Shown: positions 9,208 to 19,351, counted from the first letter of the stretch. The stretch is DNA of 47,188 nt from Mycoplasmataceae bacterium (GCA_031284985.1 JAITWZ010000011.1:1-47188); one strand, 5' to 3'. Translations and numbers: made by a program. Notes: generated by a model from the sequence alone, not told the origin.

Positions 9208-10467
9208 TTATGAGAATGATTTTGCTACTCATTCATGCAAAATTTTAATCGCATCGATATTTTTTTGTTGTTCAACAATAAACCAAGCTACTGTATTATT
9301 TTTTTCTAGAAATTTTTCATAAACTTTTATCTTGTTTTTTTCTAATAAACTAGCTGAATTATTTAAAACCTCATTATTGAAACTATTAGTAATGACAGCA
9401 ATGACACTAACATCACGGTTAATTTCTGTTTTGTATATTGATAAAACAACTTCAACGCTCTTTAAATCATTGTCATTTACAATTACTAATGTATCATCAT
9501 TTTTCACTATTTTACGAACATATAAATGTGAATCAAGGATACTAACGTTATTAATGGTGATTAAATTTTTATTTAAAGCAGAAGTAATTAAGAAAAATGG
9601 ACGTGAACTATTATCATTATTAACGTAAGAACCAGGTAAATCAGGATTAGTGGCACTTTTAAAGATAATACGGATGTTATGTTGTTGTGAATATTCAAAT
9701 GCACGTTGAGACATAATTCGATCATCACCACCAAAACTTAATAACGAACCTAGTGTTTCGTAATTAATTGATGGTACAACGATGGGATTAGCTACATTTG
9801 GTTCACTAGTTGATAATAACCCAGCATATGGTCTTCAATATACGATTTCACTAGAATTGAAAAATTTAGCAATTATGGCACTGGTATAATCAGTTCCGTG
9901 TAATCCCAATGTTGTGTGGTTACCAGTAATGCTATCACTACCAATATTACCAGCCATAATAATTGTTTGTGGGATGTTAAGCTTTAAAAATCGTTCATTC
10001 GATAGTTTTTCATCAATGTTAGCATGTCCGTAATTGTCATCAGTAATAATGATATCTAAGGAATTAATGCAAGGTAATCGTGCATACTTAGAAATAATAA
10101 GTGTAGAAAACATTTCAGCATAGATTAAAACACTATCCAATAATCGTGAATCAAGATCATTGTTAACTTTAATTGAAATTAAGATGTCATGTAACTCTTC
10201 AAATTCTTTTTCTAATGTTTTATCACTAAGGTGTAATTCTTTAATGATATTTGTGTGAAAGCTCTTTAATTCATTAAATTTTTTCTCAAGATTAACATGA
10301 TCGTTACTATTGGCAATATTTGCTAATTCACAAATCAATGGTGTGATGCCATCAAATTCTGAAAAAATGGCAATACAATTAATTTTAGGGATGAAAGAAA
10401 CAATTTTTCTTACATCTTCAGCACTTCTTAACGTCTTACTACCAAATTTGTATACAACATTGGACAT
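9208..10467 (-). CDS. Aspartokinase-like protein (divergent)
   Basis: Aspartokinase phosphorylates aspartate at the head of the Lys/Thr/Met pathway. The 419-residue frame, with UGA Trp at 9835-9837 and 9229-9231, has the family layout: N-terminal VYKFGSKTL (for VxKFGGTS), a central NHTTLGLHGTDYTSAIIAKF (for the TTLGRGGSDYTA segment), then NPIVVPSINYETLGSLLSFGGDD (for SYxEAxELAxFGAK) and a C-terminal ACT-like half. The usual Arg in LGRGGSD and the TDVDG motif are replaced. Activity is therefore uncertain, although the fold assignment is good. No other amino-acid biosynthesis gene is adjacent. Confidence 0.8.
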
Positions 10468-10475
10468 ATATCATT

Positions 10476-10481
10476 ATTATA
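10476..10481 (-). promoter_or_regulatory. -10 box of the aspartokinase-like gene (leaderless)
   Basis: TATAAT on the minus strand ends 8 bases before the ATG, so transcription should begin at or next to the start codon. Confidence 0.5.
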
Positions 10482-10526
10482 ACATTTAGCTAAATCATAT
10501 AATACATATGTAGCACTATTCCACAT

Positions 10527-11426
10527 ATGCCATCAACAAATATTATATTTTTAAAACCACATTTTGAACAAAAAATATGGGGTGGAAATCATTTAAAAAA
10601 ATACCATTATGATCTTCCTTCCACAAAAACTGGTGAAGCTTGAGTCATTAGCGGGATTGATAAAAAGAGTTCTTACCTAGCAGATGGTACACCATTTAGT
10701 GATTTCTTTAAAAATAATCGGAAACTCTTTGATAATTATGAAACAGACCAATATCCTCTATTAGCTAAAATACTTGATTGTAATGATGCTTTGTCAGTCC
10801 AAGTTCATCCCACTAAAAGTTATTGTTCAAAACATCCTCTAGCAGACGAGAAAAATGAAGCTTGATATATTTTAGATTGTCAACCAAAAAGTCGCATTGT
10901 CTATGGACATAACGCTAAAAATAAACCAGAACTTGAAAAAATGATTAAAGGTGGAATGTGAACTAAGTTATTAAAATATGTTAATGTTAAGCAAGGCCAA
11001 GTATATTTTGTCCCTTCTGGAACAATCCATGCTTTAGGTAAGGGTTTACTAATCTATGAAATTCAGCAATCATCAGACACCACATATCGTGTTTATGATT
11101 ATGATCGTAACAAAGATGACCAAAAACGAAAACTGCACATTGAAGAATCACTTGCTAACATTACTGTTCCTTTTAAAGCACCAATTTCAAATCATAACAA
11201 AGAAACATTAATATCAACAAAATTTTTTAACTTAGTAACTGCTTTCAAACCAAAAAAATATATTTTCAATAATGCACGATGGTTACAATGCTCAGTAATT
11301 GAAGGTACAGGAATGGTAGATGATGTTAAAATTAAAAAAGGTGATAACTTTGTTATTATAAATGGTGTCAAACAATTCACATTAAAAGGTAATGCGAAAT
11401 TACTTGTGTCTTTTATTACAAAATAA
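10527..11426 (+). CDS. manA: Mannose-6-phosphate isomerase (class I)
   Basis: Zinc enzyme that interconverts mannose-6-phosphate and fructose-6-phosphate. The 299-residue product shows KPHFEQKIWGG near the N-terminus, QVHPTKSY with the zinc-ligand QxH pair, then DEKNEAWYI, a later zinc-ligand His in FVPSGTIHALG, and YDYDR. Several UGA codons are read as Trp (GEAWVIS, NEAWYIL, GGMWTKL). Length and motifs match the short Firmicutes form. It would feed mannose into glycolysis or supply mannose-6-phosphate for glycans. Confidence 0.93.
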
Positions 11427-11434
11427 TAAATATA

Positions 11435-12190
11435 TTACTTTTTACCTTTTTTACTTTTACTAGATGTTTTAGTCTCTTTAACAGCTACTGCATGACTTTC
11501 TGTACTTTTTTGTTTCAATGTGAAAAAGTATTTAAATGCATAAGCTGCTCCAGTTGCGCCAAGCATTGGTCCAACAATGAATACTCAAACTTGTTTAATT
11601 GGTTCAAAATCATTATTAAACATCGCAACAATTGCTGGACCAATACTACGTGCTGGATTAACAGAAGTTCCAGTTAATAATATTCCCACTAAATGAACAG
11701 CAATTAATGCAACACCAATTAGGATGAATTTTTCACCCTTATCAACACACAATAACACTGCTGAAACAAAAATAAATGTTAAAATTATCTCAACAATTAA
11801 TGCTCCATAAATATTAATTGTACCAGCTGGAATATTATATAAACCATTAACATAAGCATTAGCAGCTACTCCTGTGTATGATGTAAATTCAAAGATACCA
11901 AATAAAGCAACAGATGCAAGAATGGCACCAATAATTTGTGCACCAACATATCATGCAAATTCTTTTCATGTCATTTTTTTATTTAAAACGCATGCTAAAG
12001 AAACTGCTGGATTTAAATGTGCGCCAGAAACATGACCAACAATTAATATGGCAGTTGTTATTCCAACACCAAAACCAATCGCAGTGATTAATAAATTACC
12101 ACCAGTGATGATACCAATAGCAAGCGCAATAAATAAAAATATGAAAGTACCAATTATTTCTGCAATAAACTTCTTAATAATTACTGGCAT
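11435..12190 (-). CDS. Aquaporin (MIP family, AqpZ-like)
   Basis: Six-helix membrane channel of 251 residues with both pore motifs: SGAHLNPAVS in the first half and GTSVNPARS in the second. The residue after the second NPAR is Ser, as in water-selective AqpZ, rather than the Asp typical of glycerol facilitators. Water or small-solute flux is thus a better guess than glycerol uptake. A Lys/Ser/Thr-rich cytoplasmic tail of about 25 residues ends the protein. UGA at 11966-11968 is Trp. Confidence 0.92.
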
Positions 12191-12198
12191 ATATGTAT

Positions 12199-12204
12199 AT
12201 TATA
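12199..12204 (-). promoter_or_regulatory. -10 box of the aquaporin gene (leaderless)
   Basis: Minus-strand TATAAT ends 8 bases before the ATG. Confidence 0.5.
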
Positions 12205-12240
12205 ACACAAGTGTTATAGTTAGATCTATAAAACTTTATT

Positions 12241-13077
12241 TTATTTAGTTTCTAATTTATCAATAAAGAAGGTATTTTCTTGCACTTTTTGTTTGATACG
12301 ATCAAAAAAACGTTTGTAGAAATCCATGTTTTTATAATCACCCTTAATAAATTTATCTCTAATCTCTTGTAATGGATAATTAGCAACAAACATAGTCATT
12401 TTTGACAATTGTAAACGGCGTTCGATGTATGAACAGATTTCATATAAACAAGCTTCTTTATTACTAATGAAGTTAAAATCATCAACAATTAACAAATCAC
12501 TCATAGTAATCACGTTATCTAATAATTCAATCGTATCTTTATTAATAATATCACCGTAATTTTTGCAACTCTGGATTCGGTCAAGAAATGTTTTAAAATG
12601 AATATATTCTACATGTACATGTTTTACTTCTGAAAATTCATTATTACGATTAATAATTAATTGATTACCAAAAGCAATTGCTCGACGAGTTTTGCCACTA
12701 GTTATGGGACCATATACATATATGCATTCTTCTAGTGATTTTTTATTATCAGCTAAATAAGTTTTTAAATATTCAATAAACTTAATTGTTTCTTCATAAT
12801 CATGGTCACGAATATAGACAGTATTAAATTTTCATTTTTTCCATTCCTTCTCAACTTGTGGTTTTTGGGTATATTGCTCATCAGCCTCAATCAAGGGATA
12901 GACAGCAATAATTTTTAGATTGTTACCAGAAACACGAAATTCAACACCATCAATCAATTTTTTAGTATAAATTTCATTTAATACTTCATAATTATTTTCA
13001 ACCATTACATCAGTGATTGGTAGTTTTGGAAATATATTTAAAATATATTTTTTAATCTCACTAATATTACTATCCAT
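12241..13077 (-). CDS. dnaI: Primosomal helicase-loader ATPase (DnaI/DnaC-like)
   Basis: AAA+ protein that loads the replicative helicase. The product is 278 residues. The N-terminal domain precedes a P-loop in YVYGPITSGKTRRAIAFG and a Walker B in DLLIVDDFNFI, followed by MTMFVANYPL (sensor I region). UGA Trp codons are used. The start is taken at ATG 13077 rather than an upstream TTG because AGAGG lies 6 bases before it. It begins one base after the dnaB stop (TAA-C-ATG). Confidence 0.85.
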
Positions 13078-13078
13078 G

Positions 13079-14224
13079 TTAATCCTCTCACTTCGCAATC
13101 TTTTTATTTAAATGTGTTGGAGCAACACTTCGTTCTTTTTCATATTTAATTTTTTCTTCGTGTGTTGAAAAATCAAAATGAGCTAACATTTTTTCACAAG
13201 TATCTAAATTAAGGTCACACACTGTTTGGGCAGTGGATTTGATATATGTTGGTTTATATTTACCAGTTTTATAATAACAAAAATCAGTAATCATGTTAAT
13301 CTGTGCATCATCAAGCATTTTTTTCCTTAATCCTTTAATTAATTCAATCTCTTGTTGATGTAGGTTTTGTTTTTTGATTGAAAAAAGATATTGTTCAGAA
13401 TTGATATGGTATGATTTAAAAACAGCTTCAATTTCTTCTTTAGAAGCTTTCTTAATAAAAATTTGATGGTTACGGATAATCTTTAAATTCGGATTAAATT
13501 TAATAAATGTACGGTTTAGATCATCAATATTGCTATTTAAGTATTCTTTATCAACAACTGGCATATTCTGTTCATTAATGACCACTGAACGTACAATTAA
13601 ATTAACAATTTCATTGGTGCTTAAACACAAACACTGTGTTTCAATGATGTTTTTACATTCAAAAGACATTTTTATGGGATTAGAGAAGTGTGCAGTTGTT
13701 TGTTGGTAGATGTGGTCATAATCAATTTTGGGAATATCATTCGGATTATTAAATAAAATATCAATTGTTGCAGAAATGTTCAAAGCACTTGTTTTCACTA
13801 ATCCTTGGTTAGTGTAGAGAAAATTTAATTTTTCAAATTCATCATTACCAATGTGATTAATATATAGTTGCTTAATTTTTGGATCATAAAGCATTTCTCT
13901 TAATGTTTTAGGTTGTTTAAGCACAATATAGTAAGTATTATCCAAATCTTCATAATATGTATCAATCAAACCAATTGCTTCAAGCACTGAGCGCATTTGG
14001 GTAAAATCACGGTGTTGTAGTGCTTGTTTATTCAAAAACTTGAATAAATCATACTTTGGACCAATTCGGTAGCTATTCATGGCTTCACTAACCAATAAAC
14101 TATATAAATTAATTGCTGGATTACCCACAATTGGACTATATATATTATTTAAGTTATTAAAGTCTAGAACGAATTCGTATTCCTTCTTAATAATCAAACT
14201 TGCGTTGCTGATAACTTCTTGCAT
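13079..14224 (-). CDS. dnaB: Replication initiation/membrane attachment protein (DnaB of Bacillus, DnaD-like)
   Basis: The 381-residue product resembles the Bacillus DnaB primosome component: N-terminal winged-helix region (YSPIVGNPAINLYSLLVSEA, DLFKFLNKQ) and a C-terminal DnaB2-like helix segment (LIKGLRKKMLDDAQINMITDFCYY). This DnaB is not the replicative helicase. In the standard code the frame would end at 13088, but in code 4 that UGA is Trp and the protein ends KWED. The two-gene operon with dnaI is typical of Firmicutes. Confidence 0.82.
13084..13088 (-). promoter_or_regulatory. Shine-Dalgarno of dnaI
   Basis: AGAGG on the minus strand, within the end of dnaB, 6 bases before ATG 13077. 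Confidence 0.55.
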
Positions 14225-14414
14225 ATTTTTTTGGTTGGTACGAATGTTCCTAATTATGTCGCTTTAAAGCAACAAATAGTGGACCATTTTATCATTACTA
14301 ATTTGATTATATACAAATAAAAAACATTACAAAAAAATGATATACTAACTTTTTTATATTTTACTTTTTTTTATCAAAACCGACAATTATTTTTTTAGCC
14401 CCTATAACATAAGC

Positions 14415-14439
14415 GTTTCCTACATAAAATGTTGGAAAC
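14415..14439 (+). other. Strong hairpin
   Basis: GTTTCC-T-ACAT-AAA-ATGT-T-GGAAAC: ten base pairs with one T.T mismatch and a three-base loop. No T-run follows directly, so it is not a canonical terminator. Confidence 0.5.
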
Positions 14440-14536
14440 TTTCTTAGTTTTAAGGTGGTGAAAAAATTCACCAAAAGTTTGCACAAAAATGTATTTGTAC
14501 ATTATAATGTAAACAATATTAAAATTTAGACATTCT

Positions 14537-14542
14537 TATAAT
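14537..14542 (+). promoter_or_regulatory. -10 box of the 130-residue membrane protein gene (leaderless)
   Basis: TATAAT ends 9 bases before ATG 14552. Confidence 0.45.
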
Positions 14543-14551
14543 GTAAATAAG

Positions 14552-14944
14552 ATGTTCAAAGATCCCCTACTTAATAGATTTTTTAAAGCAACAATTATTT
14601 ACTTAACGTGCATGATTGTTATTTGTCTGATAATTAGCGTCATTTTACATGCACCGACAATATTTTATAGTGCGATATTGTTTCTCCCATTTCCGGTCAT
14701 ATATGTGTATTTAAATTGATGGATGAGTAATTTAATAATTAAGCATGCGCGTGCTAGGAAACCTGATTTTAAACAATGATTATTCTGGTTTGGGATAAGT
14801 TTTTACCGCTTGATTATTGTTATTCCCCTACTTTTTACTTTAATTTTTCCTGTGGCGTTTGAACTATTTACCACAATTACTATAACTATTGCTTTTATGC
14901 TAATGCGAGCTGTGGTTGCATCTACATACCATAAAGAAAGCTAA
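14552..14944 (+). CDS. Small polytopic membrane protein
   Basis: The 130-residue product has about four hydrophobic segments (near residues 13-33, 36-56, 78-103 and 104-120), with a basic loop KHARARKP between the second and third. UGA codons encode Trp in LNWWMSN and KQWLFWF. I do not recognise the family. It sits at the edge of the accessory islet and could be either native or acquired. Confidence 0.7.
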
Positions 14945-14969
14945 TTTTTTGTGTGATTTTTAAAAATTT

Positions 14970-15503
14970 TTGCGATTTTTTAAAATTTATTGTCATTATA
15001 TTGTAGAAGATACGACAAACAAAAACGATACACGAAAAAACACTTTGTTACTTTACAAAGCGAATAAGCCATTTTATAAAAGTTTAGCTACACAACATAA
15101 ACCGATTGCACGTGCTTTAGTTGAGAAAATCAATGATGACTACCTGAAAAAAAATAACGGAGAATGTCCAGATTGTCAGACAAAAATGATTAGACGTGGA
15201 AAAAATCGTGCAGGATTTTGCTGCTTTTATTGTCCGAAATGCAAAAAATTTCGCACAGGTAGCGAAGGTACATATTTTTGAAATAAGAGAATTGATTTAT
15301 GACAGTATTTAGCAATCGTTAAATTATTAATTGAAGGTAATAGCATTAGGCAAATTAGTTACAAATTACGTATGACAGTACCATGAGTATTCCATATCAG
15401 AAATTTAGTGTTACCAATAATGAACACACTTGATAAGGCTAAATTATCTACTGATGCTTACTATAATGCAATTTATTTTAAAATTCTTGAAAAAGGTATT
15501 TAA
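14970..15503 (+). pseudogene. Transposase N-terminal remnant (zinc ribbon plus helix-turn-helix)
   Basis: The 177-codon frame has no good start (a TTG is the first option) and no DDE catalytic domain. It contains a zinc ribbon CPDCQTK...CPKCKKF, as in IS1 or IS1595-type transposases. This is followed by a helix-turn-helix-like stretch (LIEGNSIRQISYKLRMTVPW). The UGA codons are Trp. The frame then ends at a point where a complete transposase would continue into its catalytic core. I saw no terminal inverted repeats. Best read as a truncated insertion-sequence relic. Confidence 0.55.
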
Positions 15504-15569
15504 AGCATTGTATCAAACGCGACAGAACACTAATTATGGTTCAACAAACTCAACTACTTTATGGTAGTA

Positions 15570-15575
15570 TATAAT
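15570..15575 (+). promoter_or_regulatory. -10 box of the small toxin-partner gene (leaderless)
   Basis: TATAAT ends 9 bases before ATG 15585. Confidence 0.45.
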
Positions 15576-15584
15576 TAAATTAGT

Positions 15585-15764
15585 ATGACCAAGAAAGAAT
15601 TTGAACAGAGAAAACAAGAATTATATAACATAGCATCTCCGACTGACAAGAGAGCTATTGATTCTGCACGTCGTGACTCCAAAATATGAAAGGAAGAAGG
15701 AGAAAAAATAGAAGAAGAAGAGGGACATAAGGTATTTTGACCTAGCCATTTACTTAAAAAATAA
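15585..15764 (+). CDS. Small charged protein upstream of AbiEii-type toxin (possible antitoxin)
   Basis: The 59-residue product is highly charged (begins MTKKEFEQRKQELYNIASP, middle EEGEKIEEEEGHK), with UGA Trp codons in KIWKEE and FWPSH. It stops 3 bases before the AbiEii-like gene, the arrangement expected of an antitoxin-toxin pair. It does not resemble the usual AbiEi winged-helix antitoxin and is much shorter. The antitoxin role is inferred from position only. Confidence 0.65.
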
Positions 15765-15767
15765 TTA

Positions 15768-16394
15768 ATGAAGTATACTGCACGAGAAAAACACGCTAAT
15801 ATCATAAGCGATTTCTTAATTTTTCTAAATAAAGTAACAGACAAATTTGTTTTAAAAGGTGGTACAGCATTAGCAAAATGCTATAATCTCGATAGATTTG
15901 AGGATATAGACTTAGATAGTGAAAAAGGAAATATCACATCTATTGTAAAAAATTATTGCAAGTCAAAAAACTTTACGTATTGTGAAAAGAAAAATACTAG
16001 TTATGGTCAGAGATTTATGATCGATTATAAAGTTGATAGACAGTTATTAAAGGTAGAAGTAAGGCTAAATGAAAAAATCAACAAGGATGACGTATGTAAA
16101 ATTAATGGTATAATTGTTTATAAAATAAACAGATTAACTCTAATGAAATTGCAAGCGTATGATTCTAGAGATAAGATTCGTGATATGTATGATATTGCAT
16201 TCATTATCAATAACTACTGAGATTCTCTAAATGAGGTAATATGAAAAATAATAGCATTGAGTTTTGAAAATAAAGGTTTAGAACATTTTGATTATTTGAT
16301 AAAACAACAAAAAGATGACCTTATTGATACTAAAAATTTTTTAGAAAAAACATTAATTGCATTCAACAAAGTTGAAGAATTTAGCAGAAAGTAA
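15768..16394 (+). CDS. AbiEii/AbiGii-type nucleotidyltransferase toxin
   Basis: The 208-residue product has the family signature LKGGTALAKCY (GG at residues 31-32) followed by RFEDIDLD (acidic residues D46, D48, D50), the nucleotidyltransferase metal site. RDKIRDMYDIAFII is the conserved C-terminal part. A UGA at 16218-16220 is Trp (NNYWDSLNE). AbiEii proteins are toxins of type IV-like toxin-antitoxin and phage-abortive systems. The gene follows a small charged ORF and a transposase remnant, consistent with horizontal arrival. Confidence 0.85.
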
Positions 16395-16472
16395 ACATTA
16401 ACATTCACTAAATATCTTTTGTTTTAAAGTTCGGTTTTTAACAACTGATTTGTTATTCTTCTTAAATTAAAG

Positions 16473-17420
16473 CTACTTATCTTTTTTCTCATTAACGATA
16501 CAATTAATCGCAATTGCTACTTCACCATGGCCAGTGATAATAGTACCTGGACGATTAGTATAATTACAAGAATTTCCAGCTGCATAAATATGTGGAATAT
16601 TGGTTTTTTGTGCCTGGTCAACAATAATTTTATTAGTTTCATCTAGTTTTAGATTTTCAAAGATATTCAAACCGTGGACATCAATTGTTTGCCCGTATTG
16701 CACGATAATTATGTCAAAATCAATTTTATCTTCAACATTTGTTAATAAATTTTTAATTATTAATTCTTTACCTTTAATTTCAACTGGAGCACTATTTAAA
16801 ATAACATTAACTTTATGTTTTTGTAAATTATCCACATTAACACCATTTGCACGAAACTGATCACGACGATGAATTAATGTAACATGTTCAGTGATTTGTT
16901 GTTTTTTGAACTCATTAGCCCAATCCACAGCGCTATCACCACCACCAAGGATTACAACTCTTTTATCTTTATATTTTTCAATTTCATCGATAGTGTATTG
17001 TGTGTTAGTATGACTAACTCCAGGAATTTGGAGAAGATTAGGTGTAAACATTCCCGCGCCAGTAGCAATGATGATGTTATGGGCTTTAATAGCATTGGTA
17101 TTTGTAGTACATGTGTAATAATTATCTGTATATGTTACAGATAAAATTTTTGTTTCTAGTAAAGTCGGAGTGTTGCTAACTTGTAAATTATTAATTAAAT
17201 GTTGCACTAAATCATGAGCTTTAATATCATGAAACATGGGATAATCATGAATAGATTTTTGAGGATATAAAATTACTGGCTGGCCACCAAGATAGGCATT
17301 AGCTTCAACTAATATTGCCTTTAAACCTTTGATGTGTGCAAGATATGCACCATATATGCCAACAGGTCCACCACCAATTATTACAACATCAAATACTTCG
17401 TCAAAATTTATTTTGTTCAT
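16473..17420 (-). CDS. Ferredoxin-NADP+ reductase, thioredoxin-reductase-like
   Basis: The 315-residue flavoprotein has an FAD motif IIGGGPVGIYGAYLA near residue 14, IIATGAGMF, and an NAD(P)-binding ILGGGDSAVDWANE near residue 157. The CxxC redox pair of thioredoxin reductase is absent, placing it in the YumC-type ferredoxin/flavodoxin reductase group. HYAAGNSC-like AAGNSCNY near the end is family-typical. It would move electrons between NADPH and ferredoxin, which matters here because of the hydrogenase. The start ATG overlaps the upstream gene's TAA (TAATG). Confidence 0.88.
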   Translation of the reverse strand: MNKINFDEVFDVVIIGGGPVGIYGAYLAHIKGLKAILVEANAYLGGQPVILYPQKSIHDYPMFHDIKAHDLVQHLINNLQVSNTPTLLETKILSVTYTDNYYTCTTNTNAIKAHNIIIATGAGMFTPNLLQIPGVSHTNTQYTIDEIEKYKDKRVVILGGGDSAVDWANEFKKQQITEHVTLIHRRDQFRANGVNVDNLQKHKVNVILNSAPVEIKGKELIIKNLLTNVEDKIDFDIIIVQYGQTIDVHGLNIFENLKLDETNKIIVDQAQKTNIPHIYAAGNSCNYTNRPGTIITGHGEVAIAINCIVNEKKDK

Positions 17421-17968
17421 TAAATTTTTTTAGGTTTGTTTTTTTTGTTTTTCATTTGTACAAGAATTGCAAAAATAATTTGTATTAAAATTAACGCATA
17501 TGGAACAAACATCAAAACAAATAAGCAGATACCAGTGCTATTTAATTTAAGGTCAACATTTCCAGCATCCGTTTCAAATACCTCTGTAAGTAATTGAATA
17601 TTTCTAATCGCGCAAACAGAAAAAACATATAAAATAATCACTAAAAGATAAAGTACAACAACTCAAATGTAACGACACTTAGTAACTTCATTAAGACTAC
17701 GACCTTTATATCTAACAACAATTAGTGATGCCAAAACAATCGTTCATAAAATAATAAAAATTAGAAAAAGTATCATTCCACTACCAAAAGATGGCAATGG
17801 ACTCACATCTTTATTAGTAATATCAGCTAATATACCACCAAAGTTTCCAGTAGTGTTAAAAGCACGCGCAAAAACAATTGGTGCAAAAATTACACTAAAT
17901 AAAATATTAATTATATATAAACTTCAACATAATGTTACATTAGTTTTATTTTTTTTAATATTAATCAT
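17420..17968 (-). CDS. Four-helix membrane protein
   Basis: The 182-residue product reads through several UGA Trp codons, with four hydrophobic segments and a Lys-rich C-terminus (MKNKKNKPKKI). No family is recognised. Its stop overlaps the start of the ferredoxin-NADP reductase by one base, so the two are co-translated. A functional link to redox metabolism is possible but not shown. Confidence 0.78.
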
Positions 17969-17974
17969 ACATAT

Positions 17975-17980
17975 ATTATA
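17975..17980 (-). promoter_or_regulatory. -10 box of the membrane protein-reductase operon (leaderless)
   Basis: Minus-strand TATAAT ends 6 bases before ATG 17968. Confidence 0.5.
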
Positions 17981-18102
17981 ATAAATCAAATATTTTATCA
18001 TATTTGTTTATAAAAACTTAAGTTTAAACGCCAGATTTATGCACTTTTAATTAAGAATATGTATTTATAGTATAATATATAGTATAAGCAGTAGGCAGAT
18101 TA

Positions 18103-18249
18103 ATGAAGGCCAAAGTAGTTCTTGCATGTGAAGTGTGTAATTCAAGAAATTATCATCTCACACGTAACAAATATAGTGAAAAACGGCTAGAACTCAAAAA
18201 ATATTGCGCTAAATGTAACAAAGTAACAACACACAAAGAAACAAAATAA
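18103..18249 (+). CDS. rpmG: 50S ribosomal protein L33
   Basis: The 48-residue product keeps two CxxC zinc pairs (CEVCNSRNY and CAKCNK), so this is the zinc-binding version of L33. It is the first gene of an rpmG-secE-nusG operon, a conserved order in Firmicutes. Its stop overlaps the secE ATG by one base. Confidence 0.93.
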   Translation: MKAKVVLACEVCNSRNYHLTRNKYSEKRLELKKYCAKCNKVTTHKETK

Positions 18250-18689
18250 TGGCAAAACTAAGTAAAATCGAGAAACAGAAGTTGCGAGATGAAAAACATC
18301 AAGCACATTTTCTAAAGCAAAAAACTCGTAATTTAAACCAATTAACAGTTAAAATTAAAAATTTAAAAACTAAACAAACTACAGCTAAAAATGAGAAGGC
18401 AATTGTTAAATCACAGACATTAATTGAATTAAATGAACAAAAATATCGTTTACTTAATGATCAACAAAAATTTGATCCAGAGACTTTAAGTTCTTTCATT
18501 ATGAAGCGTTGATTTTATGGTGTTGGAAAAGAGTTTTTACGTATCGATTGAGCAACTCGAAAGAAAGTTTTCATAAACTTTGTTATAATAATAATAGTGG
18601 TAGCATTTTTTGCCTTGTTATTCTTAGGGGTGGACAGTATTCTGGTTCCTCTAATGAAAACAAACCCGCAAGCACCCGCTACTGCATAA
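18249..18689 (+). CDS. secE: Protein translocase subunit SecE
   Basis: Membrane subunit of SecYEG. At 146 residues it has a long Lys-rich, partly coiled-coil N-terminal extension (about residues 1-85), not present in the minimal 60-residue SecE. The core follows: RWFYGVGKEFLRIDWATRK and one transmembrane segment (FVIIIIVVAFFALLFLGV). UGA Trp codons fall at 18510-18512 and in IDWATR. The context with rpmG and nusG supports the call. Confidence 0.88.
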
Positions 18690-18695
18690 TACAAA

Positions 18696-19349
18696 ATGAA
18701 AACTAATTTTGCTACAAAGCCCCAATGATTCATAATTACCGTAATTGGCGGGAAAGAGAAATCTATCATCACTAACATCGTTGATCGTTTAAACACATAT
18801 GGATATTATGGTGTTGATAAGCCAGTTCGTGAAATTAAAATTATTGAACATCTAGAAACACTTAAAAAATTGTATAACTCTGATGATGCTTCTTTACCTA
18901 AAAATCTTACTAACACAAAAACAACATCTTGAAAAACTTTACCAAATGGTAAATATGAAAAAACTATCACCCATGTTACTAATAAATTTCCTTCATATAT
19001 TTTTATTAATATGATTTATGATTTAGATATTTGATATGTTATTCGAAATACAGGTGGAGTTCTAGGTTTCATCGGTTCAAGTGGTAAGGGTGCTAAACCT
19101 ACACCAATTTCATTAACACAATATGAAAGTGCTTTAGTTACTAATATTTCTAAAAAAGAAAGCGAATTTAACCGTGGCTATCAACTTAATACTTCCGTAA
19201 CTATTAATTCTGGAGCATTTGCTGGTGAAGTTGGACTAATCAAAGCCAATACAGATGATGGTGTTAAGGTTGAAGTTAATGCATTTGGTAGAAAACAAGA
19301 TATTGATGTTAAACATGGTGAATTTTCTCTTACTGAAGAAAAAAAATAA
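18696..19349 (+). CDS. nusG: Transcription termination/antitermination factor NusG
   Basis: The 217-residue product starts MKTNFATKPQWFIITVIGGKEKSI, the expected NGN beginning with UGA as Trp. The NGN end shows IRNTGGVLGFIGSSG (usual VRNTPGVTGFVG) and the C-terminal KOW domain contains INSGAFAGEVGLI. It binds RNA polymerase and links it to Rho or the ribosome. It follows secE by 6 bases. Confidence 0.94.
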
Positions 19350-19351
19350 TT

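Larger units (their letters stand above)
14225..14551. other. 327-base intergenic region with two hairpins
   Basis: There is no gene here. It contains a strong hairpin at 14415-14439, a second hairpin at 14457-14472, and a 14-base palindrome TACATTATAATGTA that includes a -10-like box. It may be an untranslated leader, a regulatory RNA or a terminator region. Confidence 0.4.

Noticed and set aside
13079-13090. dnaB ending at the TGA near 13088
   Set aside because: UGA is Trp throughout this window. The TAA at 13079-13081 fits the one-base junction with the dnaI start.
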